Origin: Oleispirillum sp963678075
Lineage (GTDB): Bacteria; Pseudomonadota; Alphaproteobacteria; Rhodospirillales; Rhodospirillaceae
Length of the DNA: 64,000 nucleotides
Direction: 5' to 3'
Assembly (NCBI GenBank): GCA_963678075.2
Contig: CAXXPK010000003.1
Coordinates: 744,001 to 808,000, forward strand
Under the pieces are notes generated by a model. The model ran no database searches and had not been told where the DNA came from. It saw nothing but the letters and a program-made list of their open reading frames with translations. Shown piece by piece: positions 53,409 to 62,083 of the stretch. Both the position numbers and the translations under genes were made by a program. Position 1 is the stretch's first letter; every line of letters begins with the position of its first letter.

Positions 53409-53574
53409 ATGAAACGACGTTCCTTCCTGAAATCCGGTCTGGCCGCCACCTCCCTGGTGGCCGCTCCGTCCATCCTGAAGCAGGCCTATGCCGCCACCCC
53501 GGTCACCATCCATGGCCTGAAGTCGATGTCCGGCGCCTTCGCTAGCTATGGCCAGTTTGCCGAGATGGGCTTTA
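53409..53574 (+). pseudogene. ABC solute-binding protein, N-terminal fragment with Tat-like signal
   Basis: ATG 53409 starts MKRRSFLKSGLAATSLVAAPS, a twin-arginine-type signal peptide, followed by the start of a branched-chain amino acid/urea-type (type 1) binding protein (TPVTIHGLKSMSGAFASYGQFAEMGF). The IS copy 4 left end at 53575 terminates it after about 55 residues. The rest of the gene is not on the other side of the element, so more than a simple insertion occurred. Confidence 0.75.
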
Positions 53575-54235
53575 GGTTCAGGACCCATTAAATTATTGTC
53601 AGGCAGATCGGCGGCTGATTCACTCATGGGAGGGAGGACCCTATCCATGAGTGATCTGTTTTGGTTGTCAGAGAGGCAGTTGGCGAAGATCGAGCCGCAT
53701 TTCCCACTATCGCATGGCGTGCCGCGGGTTGATGATCGATGCAACCCACCTGAAAGCTCATCGGACCGCCGCGAGCCTCTATAAAAAGGGGCTCTTCCCC
53801 GATGTGTCGGACGCACAAAAGGCGGGCTGAACTCCAAGCTTCATGCGGTTTGCGACGGACAAGGAAGGCCCCTCATCCTGCTGCTCAGCGAGGGGCAAAT
53901 GAGCGATCACAAAGGCGCGATGCTGTTGCTCGACCTATTTTCCAAGGCCAACGTCCTGATCGCCGACAAGGGCTATGACGGTGATCCCCTTCGAGAGGCT
54001 TTGACACAGCGAGGGATCGCTACATGCATCCCGCCAATGCGTCATCGCAAAACCCAGTACGCTTACGACAAAACCCTCTATCGCCAGCGTCATAGGATCG
54101 AGAACCTCTTCGCTCGCCTCAAGGATTGGCGGCGTATCCACACCCGATATGACCGATGCGCGGATATCTTCTTTGCCGCCGTCATCATCGCGGCACTCCT
54201 CCTCTTCTGGATCGAACCTTAATGAGTCCTGAGCC
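53575..54235 (+). mobile_element. IS5-family element copy 4, 661 bp, the same 185-bp deletion as copy 3
   Basis: Shares with copy 3 the left-end variant GGTTCAGGACC and the identical deletion, so both likely descend from one deleted ancestor moved by a transposase in trans. TA lies on both sides (53573-53574, 54236-54237). It joins the 5' end of a solute-binding gene to an unrelated cyclase-like fragment. Confidence 0.93.
53647..54222 (+). pseudogene. Transposase remnant of IS copy 4
   Basis: Broken exactly as in copy 3: the first frame is disrupted after VDDR and ends at 53784; the second frame (53899-54222) is intact with IADKGYDGD and the Glu helix. A few substitutions (for example Leu-to-Ser change giving LLDLFSKANVL) separate it from copies 1 and 3. 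Confidence 0.85.
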
Positions 54236-54750
54236 TAGTCATGTCCTCGAAGATATAAACCTCGGCCAGATGGGACAAGGCGGGCACGAAGTCGTCGATC
54301 ATCGCCAATTGACGCGGGCCGAAGCCGTTCGGCACGTCCGTGGCGATGCTGAAGACGCCGTTCTGAACCGGCAACCGCAGAAACGACATGGGGAAGGCGG
54401 CGAAATCGGTCATCCCCTCTTCCATGGGGTCGATGCAGCAGTGGCGGCTGTTCCGTTCCCGGGCACGGCGGCGCACCGCGTGCGCCCCGTCAAAAAAGAT
54501 CGTGTGCAAGGGGCTGTGACGAAAACGGGGGTCGTCGTCGTCGTATTCGTGCGGAATTTCCAGTTCCTCGACGCTGTCGCCATCCTGGCTCCAAGTTGCG
54601 CTGTACCCCTTGAATTGGGGGTGCAGTACGGGGGTCGCAAGGTGCATCCGCTTGGCCGGGATACCGTGTTCGTTGAGGATGCGTCCAATCCCCGCAAGGT
54701 TCGCGGCGGGGACGGAGCCATGGCGCGATGACCTCGTTACGATTTCGGAA
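54236..54750 (-). pseudogene. Class III adenylate cyclase, N-terminal domain fragment
   Basis: On the minus strand, reading toward the IS, the frame shows GIGRILNEHGIPAKRMHLATPVLHP, YSATWSQDG, PLHTIFFDGA and NGVFSIATDVPNGFGPRQLAMIDDFVPAL, the pattern of the N-terminal region preceding the catalytic domain in many alphaproteobacterial adenylate/guanylate cyclases. The catalytic domain should follow but the IS copy 4 right end cuts it off. The start is unclear (no good ATG near 54750). A gene fragment whose remainder has been deleted or relocated. Confidence 0.55.
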
Positions 54751-54852
54751 CAACAATCCGCGTTCGCAGTTGAGTGGTCGGCGGCGTTTTCCGGTTGACG
54801 CCCGGGCGAATGCGCGGATTGATGGGAAGAAACTGCAAGGCAAGGGGGACGG

Positions 54853-55259
54853 ATGAAAGCGATGGAGGAACTCGTCGCGGCGGCGCGCGAAGCGCGCGCG
54901 CCTATGCACTGTACTCCGGTTACCCGGTGGGGACGGCGGTGCGCGCCGATGATGGCAGCGTGCATGTCGGATGCAATGTTGAAAACGCGGCTTCGCCTGA
55001 AGGGCTGTGCGCCGAGGCCGTGGCGATCGCGGCGATGGTGACGGCGGGACGCCGGCGTCTGGTGGCGGTGGTGGTGGCGGTGGTTGGCGGCGATTCCGGT
55101 CGGCCCTCCATGCCCTGTGGTGGCTGTCGTCAGAAATTGCAGGAATTCGCGGATCCTGGAGCCGTGGTGGCGGTGGCCGATGGCGACGGTCGCTTGTTGC
55201 GCGAGGTCCCCTTGTCCTCTCTGCTGCCCGAGCCTTTCGGGCCGGGGGCGCGGCGATGA
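54853..55259 (+). pseudogene. cdd: Cytidine deaminase, frameshifted in a GC run near the N-terminus
   Basis: Cytidine deaminase converts (deoxy)cytidine to (deoxy)uridine. ATG 54853 reads MKAMEELVAAAREARA; then a run of alternating GC (54889-54901) places the rest in another frame: RAYALYSGYPVGTAV, VGCNVENAASPEGLCAEAVAIAAM and MPCGGCRQKLQEF with the zinc ligands Cys of CAE and PCxxC. Corrected, it is about 135 residues, normal length. It is the first gene of the nucleoside operon, overlapping the next by 4 bp. The indel may be a sequencing error or slippage. Confidence 0.85.
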
Positions 55260-56089
55260 GCCTGTTGCTGGCGGCGGATGCCGACATTGCTGCGGCGACG
55301 GCGACGGCGGCGGCACGCACCCGACTGGGTGGGTTCACCTCCGAGATTGGATTGATCCTTGGCAGCGGTCTGGGCGAGCTGGCCGCCGTCCTCGACGAGG
55401 CGGTGGCCATTCCCTACGACGATCTTCCCGGTTTTCCCCGGCCGTCGGTGGCGGGTCATGCCGGGCGTTTGGTTGCCGGGCGTTTCGGACGACGTTCCGT
55501 CGCGGTTCTGCAGGGACGGCAGCATGCCTATGAGTCCGACCGCGCCGATTCGATGGCGGTGCCGGTGGGGGTGTTGGCGCGGTTGGGCTGCACCACCCTG
55601 ATTCTGACCAACGCGGCGGGATCCTTGTTGCCCGAGGTCGGTCCTGGCGGCGTGATGATGCTTTCCGACCACATTAATCTGACCGGTCGCGGTCCGTTGG
55701 CTCGCGCCCTGGGCGACGGGCGTTTCGCGGACATGGTGGATGCCTATGATCCGGCCTTGCGGGCACGGTTCCGCGATTTGGCGGCGGCGCGCGGGATCGA
55801 TCTGGCGGAGGGGGTCTACATGTGGTTCGTCGGCCCCAGTTTCGAGACTCCGGCGGAAATCCGCGCCGCGAAAATTCTGGGTGCCGACATGGTGGGAATG
55901 TCAACGGTGCCGGAGACCATCCTTGCCCGCGCATTGGGGATGAAGGTGGTGGCGTTTTCGCTGATCACCAATCTGGGCGCCGGGATGGGGGGCTCGCATC
56001 TGTCGCATGCGCGGACCCTGGCGCGTTCCGCCGGAGGCGCCGCGAAATTGCGCGATCTGTTGATGGCTTTCATGGAGGAACCGGCGTGA
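55256..56089 (+). CDS. Purine nucleoside phosphorylase
   Basis: A trimeric-type purine nucleoside phosphorylase (277 residues) that splits purine nucleosides with phosphate. Signatures: ILGSGLGELAAVLDE (phosphate loop), FPRPSVAGHAGRLVAG with LQGRQHAYE, LTNAAGSL, the base-site FVGPSFETPAEIR and MVGMSTVPE, and SLITNLGAGM. Intact. ATG 55256 overlaps the cdd stop (ATGA) and its own stop overlaps the GTG of the next gene (GTGA), so the operon is translationally chained. Confidence 0.95.
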   Translation: MSLLLAADADIAAATATAAARTRLGGFTSEIGLILGSGLGELAAVLDEAVAIPYDDLPGFPRPSVAGHAGRLVAGRFGRRSVAVLQGRQHAYESDRADSMAVPVGVLARLGCTTLILTNAAGSLLPEVGPGGVMMLSDHINLTGRGPLARALGDGRFADMVDAYDPALRARFRDLAAARGIDLAEGVYMWFVGPSFETPAEIRAAKILGADMVGMSTVPETILARALGMKVVAFSLITNLGAGMGGSHLSHARTLARSAGGAAKLRDLLMAFMEEPA

Positions 56090-58188
56090 CCGGAGTTTTG
56101 TCCCGCAAGGATTGGGCGCGACGCGTTTTGTCGCTTCTGGATTACACCAGCCTGAACGACGACGACACAGATCAGACGATCATCGCCTTGTGCGAGCGGG
56201 CGTTGGACGCGCCGGTCAAGCCCGCGGCGGTTTGCGTCGGGCCGTGTCAGGCGTTGGTGCCGGTGGTATTGCTGCGCGAGTCCGGCATCCGCACCGCGAC
56301 GGTGGCGAATTTTCCGGCGGGGGCGGCAAATGGGGCGATGGCGGCGTTCGAGGTGCTGCGCGCCGTTAACGATGGGGTCGAGGAAGTCGATGTGGTCTTT
56401 CCCTACCGTGCCTGGTTGGCTGGGAAAGAGGACGATTGCATCGAATTCGTCGAGGCCTGCAAGACCGCCTGCGGCGTTCTGGCGAAGCTGAAGGTGATTC
56501 TGGAAACCGGCGAATTGGGTTCGGCGGAGGCGATCGCCGCGGCTGCCCGCGCCGCGATCCGGGGCGGCGCCGACTTCATCAAGACCGCGACCGGCAAGAC
56601 CGCGACGGGCGCGACGCCGGAGGCCGCCGAGGTCATGTTGACCGCGATCGCGGAAACCAATCGCGCGTGCGGGTTCAAGGCGGCGGGCGGCATCAAGACC
56701 CTGGAGCAGGCGGTTGCCTACGTGCAACTGGCGGATCGTATCCTGGGGACGGATTGGGTGACGCCGGAGCGTTTTCGGATCGGTGCTAGCGGGCTGCTTG
56801 ATGGTCTGGCCGAGGTCTTGGCGGCGGCGGACGATGCCCCCTTCGCCGAGGGGGATGCCTCGGGGTCGGTCCTGTTGCCGCAGGAAATCATCCGCAAGAA
56901 GCGCGATGGCGGCGAACTGTCAACGGCGGAGATCGCCGCCTTCGTGCTGGGGCTGATCGATGGTTCGGTGGGCGACGCGCAGGCCGCAGCTTTCGCCATG
57001 GCGGTGCTGTTCCGCGAGATGTCGGATGCCGAATGCACCACCCTGACCCTGGCGATGCGGGATTCCGGTCGGGTCATCGATTGGCGGAAGCTTGGGCTGG
57101 GCGATGCGCGTGTGATCGACAAGCATTCCACCGGTGGGGTTGGGGACAAGGTCAGCCTGGTTTTGGCGCCATTGGCGGCGGCCTGCGGTTTGACCGTGCC
57201 GATGATCTCTGGCCGTGGCCTGGGGCATACCGGCGGCACTTTGGACAAGCTGGCCAGCATTCCCGGTTACGATGTCGCGCCCTCGCCGGAGGCCTTCGCC
57301 GCCGTGGTGCGGCGGGTCGGTTGCGCGGTGATTGGCCAGACCGCCGATCTTGCCCCCGTCGACCGTCGTCTTTACGCCATCCGCGACGTCACCGCGACGG
57401 TGGAAAGTCTGCCTTTGATCGTTGCGTCGATTTTGTCGAAGAAACTGGCGGCGGGGTTGTTCGGGTTGGTTCTGGACGTCAAGACCGGTTCCGGCGCCTT
57501 CATGACGGACGAGGCCTCCGCCCGCGCCCTTGCCGAACGGTTGGTTCGGGTGGCGACCGAGGCCGGTCTGCCCGCGACCGCCTTGATCACCGACATGGAT
57601 CAGGCGCTGGGACACGCGGCGGGCAATGCGCTGGAGGTGGCGGAGGCGGTGGCCTTCCTGAAGGCGAAACGCCGCGATCCGCGACTGGAGGAAGTAACCC
57701 TGGCCTTGGGCGTCGAGATGCTGGGCCTGACCGGTGTCGATGCCGCCACCGCCATGCGGAAGCTGCGCCGCGCTCTCTATGGCGGCGCCGCGGCGGAAGT
57801 CTTCGGCAAGATGGTCGCCGCCCTGGGCGGCCCGCACGATTTCCTGGACAGGCCGGGGGCGTATCTGCCGTCGGCCCCGGTGATCGCGCCGGTGTTCGCG
57901 CCCCGTATCGGGTCGGTCGCGGCGGTTGACGCGCGCGCCTTGGGGCTGGCGGTGGTCGATTTGGGGGGCGGACGGACGCGTCCAGATCAGGCCATTGATC
58001 CGGCGGTTGGCCTTACCGACATCTTGGGTGTGGGGATGGTGGCGGCACCGGATGCGCCGCTGTGCCGCTTGCATGCGCGGGACCGGGTGTCCTGGGAACG
58101 GGCCGCCGCTCGCGTGCGCGCCGCCTTCACCCTGGCGGATGCCGCCGGGACCCCTGGCCCGGCGGTGCTGGGCCGTATCGGCGTGTGA
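56086..58188 (+). CDS. Fusion of deoxyribose-phosphate aldolase (DeoC) and thymidine phosphorylase (DeoA)
   Basis: One uninterrupted 700-residue frame. Residues 1 to about 250 are DeoC, with the Schiff-base lysine Lys166 in GADFIKTATGK, and cleave deoxyribose 5-phosphate. After a short acidic linker (LAAADDAPFAEGDASGS), residues from about 262 are a complete DeoA: LLPQEIIRKKRDGGELS, KHSTGGVGDKVSLVLAP, the TGGTLDKL loop and SGAFMTDEASA. There is no stop between the domains; a TTG at 56875 could be a relic or alternative start of DeoA. The two enzymes are not consecutive steps, as DeoB acts between them. Start GTG 56086 overlaps the pnp stop. Confidence 0.9.
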   Translation: MTGVLSRKDWARRVLSLLDYTSLNDDDTDQTIIALCERALDAPVKPAAVCVGPCQALVPVVLLRESGIRTATVANFPAGAANGAMAAFEVLRAVNDGVEEVDVVFPYRAWLAGKEDDCIEFVEACKTACGVLAKLKVILETGELGSAEAIAAAARAAIRGGADFIKTATGKTATGATPEAAEVMLTAIAETNRACGFKAAGGIKTLEQAVAYVQLADRILGTDWVTPERFRIGASGLLDGLAEVLAAADDAPFAEGDASGSVLLPQEIIRKKRDGGELSTAEIAAFVLGLIDGSVGDAQAAAFAMAVLFREMSDAECTTLTLAMRDSGRVIDWRKLGLGDARVIDKHSTGGVGDKVSLVLAPLAAACGLTVPMISGRGLGHTGGTLDKLASIPGYDVAPSPEAFAAVVRRVGCAVIGQTADLAPVDRRLYAIRDVTATVESLPLIVASILSKKLAAGLFGLVLDVKTGSGAFMTDEASARALAERLVRVATEAGLPATALITDMDQALGHAAGNALEVAEAVAFLKAKRRDPRLEEVTLALGVEMLGLTGVDAATAMRKLRRALYGGAAAEVFGKMVAALGGPHDFLDRPGAYLPSAPVIAPVFAPRIGSVAAVDARALGLAVVDLGGGRTRPDQAIDPAVGLTDILGVGMVAAPDAPLCRLHARDRVSWERAAARVRAAFTLADAAGTPGPAVLGRIGV

Positions 58189-58199
58189 TCGGAGACTTG

Positions 58200-59399
58200 A
58201 TGGGCCGCGCGTTCGTTTTGGTTCTCGACAGTTTCGGCATCGGTGCCGCGCCGGATGCGGCGGTCTTCGGCGATGTAGGGGCCGATACCCTGGGGCATAT
58301 CGCGGCGGCCTGCGCCGCGTCGCCGCGCGGTCCACTGCGCGTGCCGTTCATGGACTCCCTGGGGTTGGGGGCGGCGGCGTTTGCGGCGACGGGAACGGTG
58401 CCGCCGGGGTTGCGTGGCGACGGGCCGTTCGTCGGGGTCCACGGCGCGGCGCGGGAAATCAGCAACGGCAAGGATACGCCCAGCGGTCATTGGGAAATGA
58501 TGGGCGTGCCGGTGCGTTTCGACTGGGGATACTTTCCCGATACCGTGCCGTACTTTCCCAAGGTTCTGACCGAGACCCTGATCCGTCGTGCCGGGTTGCC
58601 GGGGCTGCTGGGCGATTGCCATGCCTCGGGGACCGAAATCGTCGCCCGTCTGGGGGTGGAACATGTAGAGACCGGTAAGCCGATCGTCTATACCTCGGCG
58701 GATTCGGTGTTTCAGATTGCCGCGCACGAAGAGTCCTTCGGTTTGGATCGTCTGTACGAGGTTTGCGCGATTGCCCGCGAACTGGTGGATTCCTATAACA
58801 TCGGACGGGTCATCGCGCGCCCGTTCGTGGGCGGCGGGGGGGGGTTCACCCGCACCGGAAACCGCAAGGATTACGCGGTTCCGCCGCCGCGCCCGACCTT
58901 GCTGGACCGTTTGAAGGAGGCGGGGCGCGAGGTCGTCGCGATCGGCAAGATCGGCGATATTTTCGCACATCGCGGCATTTCGCGGGAGGTCAAGGCGACC
59001 GGCGACATGGCGCTGTTCGACGAGACCCTGCGGGCGGCGGACGAGGCCCCTAGCGGGTCCCTGATTTTCGCGAACTTCGTGGATTTCGACACTCTGTTCG
59101 GTCATCGCCGCGACATCGTCGGCTATGCCGCCGCGCTGGAGGCCTTTGACGCCCGTCTGCCGGAATTGGAGGCACGGCTGCGCCCCTTGGATGTGGTGAT
59201 TCTGACCGCCGATCACGGCTGCGATCCCACCTTTCGCGGCACCGATCATACCCGCGAATGGGTGCCGGTCCTGGCTTTCGGGCAGGGCATGACATCGCGC
59301 GATATCGGTTGCCGCGACAGCTTTGCCGACATCGCGCAAACCTTGGCGCGGCACTTCGGGATGGAGCCGTTGGAGGAAGGGCGGGCGTTCCTGCCCTAG
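58200..59399 (+). CDS. deoB: Phosphopentomutase
   Basis: Interconverts (deoxy)ribose 1- and 5-phosphates, linking the phosphorylases to DeoC. The 399-residue alkaline-phosphatase-fold enzyme shows FVLVLDSFGIGAAPDA, the phosphorylated Thr region in SNGKDTPSGHWEMMGVP, FANFVDFDTLFGHRRD and the metal-binding TADHGCDPTFRGTDHTREWVP. ATG 58200 lies 11 bp after the DeoC-DeoA stop. The last codons and TAG stop lie just before the IS copy 5; the gene is intact. Confidence 0.96.
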   Translation: MGRAFVLVLDSFGIGAAPDAAVFGDVGADTLGHIAAACAASPRGPLRVPFMDSLGLGAAAFAATGTVPPGLRGDGPFVGVHGAAREISNGKDTPSGHWEMMGVPVRFDWGYFPDTVPYFPKVLTETLIRRAGLPGLLGDCHASGTEIVARLGVEHVETGKPIVYTSADSVFQIAAHEESFGLDRLYEVCAIARELVDSYNIGRVIARPFVGGGGGFTRTGNRKDYAVPPPRPTLLDRLKEAGREVVAIGKIGDIFAHRGISREVKATGDMALFDETLRAADEAPSGSLIFANFVDFDTLFGHRRDIVGYAAALEAFDARLPELEARLRPLDVVILTADHGCDPTFRGTDHTREWVPVLAFGQGMTSRDIGCRDSFADIAQTLARHFGMEPLEEGRAFLP

Positions 59400-59405
59400 G
59401 GGCTA

Positions 59406-60190
59406 GGCTCAGGACTCATTAAGGTTCGATCCAGAAGAGGAGGGGTACCGCGATGATGACGGCGGCAAAGAAGATATCCGCGCATCGGTCATATCGGGTG
59501 TGGATACGCCGCCAATCCTTGAGGCGAGCGAAGAGGTTCTCGATCCTATGACGCTGGCGATAGAAGGTTTTGTCGTAAGCGTACTGGGTTTTGCGATGAC
59601 GCATTGGCGGGATGCATGTAGCGATCCCTCTCTGTGTCAAAGCCTCTCGAAGGGGATCACCGTCATAGCCCTTGTCGGCGATCAGGACGTTGGCCTTGGG
59701 AAATAGGTCGAGCAACAGCATCGCGCCTTTGTGATCGCTCATTTGCCCCTCGCTGGAGCAGCAGGATGAGGGGCCTTCCTTGTCCGTCGCAAACCGCATG
59801 AAGCTTGGAGTTCAGCCCGCCTTTTGTGCGTCCGATACATCGGGCAAGAGCCCCTTTTTATAGAGGCTCGCGGCGGTCCGATGAGCTTTCAGGTGGGTTG
59901 CATCGATCATCAACCGGTCTGGAGGGCCAGCCTCTCCCGTCAAGGCCGCGAAGATCCGGCTGAACGCCCCAAGTCGGCTCCAGCGAACGAAACGATTATA
60001 GAGGGTTTTGTGGGGGCCATAGACGGGTGGTGCATCTCGCCACCGTAAGCCGTTGCGGATCACATGAACGATGCCGCTGATCACTCGCCGATCATCAACC
60101 CGCGGCACGCCATGCGATAGCGGGAAATGCGGCTCGATCTTCGCCAACTGCCTCCGATCTGCTTGACAATAATTTAATGGGTCCTGAGCC
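59406..60190 (-). mobile_element. IS5-family element copy 5 (inverted), 785 bp, about 62-bp terminal-proximal deletion
   Basis: Opposite orientation to the others. The transposase 5' end is on the right. Compared with copy 1 about 62 bp including the promoter-proximal end and the first start codon are missing (junction GATCGG-AGGCAG), and one C is added in the segment CTGCTCCAGCG near 59755. Left flank shows TA after deoB; right flank reads TG instead, so the outer bases no longer match and the element may mark a rearrangement joining deoB to a truncated pump gene. Confidence 0.92.
59419..60153 (-). pseudogene. Transposase remnant of IS copy 5
   Basis: Reads QLAKIEPHFPLSHGVPRVDD, MIDATHLKAH and the second-frame IADKGYDGD plus the Glu helix, but the start of the first frame is deleted. 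The added C near 59755 alters the link between frames: the second frame opens at an earlier ATG (59799). A complete transposase cannot be translated from its own start. Confidence 0.8.
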
Positions 60191-62083
60191 TGGAGGTTCG
60201 TTATCCCTACGATACCACGCCGTTCGTCAAGATCTCGATCGAGGAGGTGGTGAAAACCCTGGTCGAGGCGATCGTCCTGGTGGTCGCGGTGATGTACCTG
60301 TTCCTGCAAAACTTCCGCGCCACCATCATTCCCACCATCGCGGTACCGGTGGTGTTGTTCGGCACTTTCGGGGTGGTGGCGCTGGTGTTGACCCCGGCTC
60401 TGTGCGCGACCATCCTTAAGCCGGTCGAAAAGGGTCACGTCCACCGCACCGACGGTTTCTTCGGCCGGTTCAACCGCGCCTTCGACCTCGGTCGCCGCCG
60501 CTATCAGGTGGGGGTGCGTGCCTCGGTCCGCCGGATCGTGCCGTTCTTCGTGCTCCACGGACTGATCGTCGCGGTTTTGGTGGGGCTGTTCGTGCGCATG
60601 CCTTCGGCGTTCCTGCCCGACGAGGATCAGGGCATCCTGTTCGCCCAGGTGACGCTGCCGCCCGGCACGCCGCGCGAGCGGACCCTCGCGGTTGTCAAGG
60701 AGGTCGAGGACTATTTTCTCGATACCGAAAAGGACAACGTGCGCGGCATGATGGCGGTGGTCGGCTTCAACTTCGCCGGACGCGGTCAGAATTCCGGCAT
60801 GGCGTTCATCGACCTGAAGGACTGGAGCGAGCGCACCCGCCCCGAACAGAAGTCCGGCAGCATCTCGGCGCGGGCGATGCAGCATTTCGCGGCGCTGCGC
60901 GAGGCGCGGGTCTTCGCCTTCCAGCCGCCCGCGGTGTCGGAACTCGGCAACGCCAGCGGTTTCGAACTTCCAACTGATCGACCGGGCGGGTGTTGGCCAC
61001 GACAAGCTGCTCGCCGCGCGCAACATGCTGCTTGGTATGGCGGCGCGGAACCCGGACCTGATCGCGGTGCGTCCCAACGGCCTGGAGGACACGCCGCAGT
61101 ACAAGGTCAGCATCGACCGGCAGAAGGCGAAAGCCCTGGGGCTGTCGATCGGCGACATCAACGATACTCTGTCCGCCGCCTGGGGGTCGAGATATGTCAA
61201 CGATTTCAACAATAAGGGTCGGGTGAAAAAAGTCTTCGTCCAGGCCGACGCGCCGTTTCGCATGGTTCCCGACGACCTCGACCGCTGGTACGTCCGGGGA
61301 ACCAGCGGCGCGATGGCGCCGTTCTCCTCGTTTGCCTCGGCGCGGTGGACCACTGGCGCGGCGCAGTTGGAGCGCTACAACTGCCTGCCCTCGATGGAGA
61401 TTCTCGGCCCCGCCGCGCCGGGGAAGAGCTCGGGCGATGCGATGGCGGCAATGGAGAAAATGGCGGACAAGCTGCCCGCCGGGATCGGCTTCGAATGGAC
61501 CGGTCTGTCCTACGAGGAACGCCTGGCCGGTTCCCAGTCCCCGGTCCTGTACGCGATCTCGCTGATCGTGGTCTTTCTGTGCCTTTCCGCGTTGTATGAA
61601 AGCTGGACCATCCCGCTGTCGGTGATGATGGTGGTGCCGCTTGGTATCGTCGGCGCGATGCTGGCGGCGACGATGCGCGGCCTGTCCAACGACGTCCATT
61701 TCCAGGTTGGCCTGCTCACCACCGTTGTCTTGGCGGCGAAGAACGCGATCCTGATCGTCGAATTCGCCAAGGAGCTGCGGGAATCCGGGCGTCCCCTGGT
61801 CGGAGCGGTGATCGAGGCGGCGCAGCAGCGCCTGCGCCCGATCCTCATGACATCCCTGGCCTTCGTTCTCGGCGTCCTGCCGCTCGCCCTGGCCGACGGC
61901 GCGGGGTCGGGCAGCCAGAACGCCATCGGCACCGGGGTGATGGGAGGCATGATTGCCGCCACGATTCTTGCCATTTTCTTCGTCCCGGTGTTCTACGTCG
62001 CCGTCTCCTCCTGGTTCGGCGACGCGCCCCACCGGGCGACGATCATTGCCGACGAAAAAAACCGAAAGTCCGATCATGCGTAA
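60191..62083 (+). pseudogene. RND efflux pump inner-membrane subunit (AcrB/MexB type), truncated and internally deleted
   Basis: Begins at the IS edge with LEVRYPYDTTPFVKISIEEVVKTL, which in AcrB-type pumps lies near residue 318, so the first 300 or so residues are missing. After IPTIAVPVVLFGTF it jumps to VVALVLTPALCATILKP, removing about 85 residues including the helix with the proton-relay aspartates, in frame. At about 60970 one base is added, shifting from GFEL to FQLIDRAGVG. The end (VGLLTTVVLAAKNAILIVEFAKELR to the TAA at 62083) is normal. Three lesions make it non-functional. Its stop overlaps the OprM-type start by 8 bp. Confidence 0.88.

Noticed and set aside
59812..61353. A 513-codon minus-strand frame running from the pump gene region into IS copy 5
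   Set aside because: Only the IS part has recognisable protein content; the rest is the reverse strand of a clear acrB-type gene.
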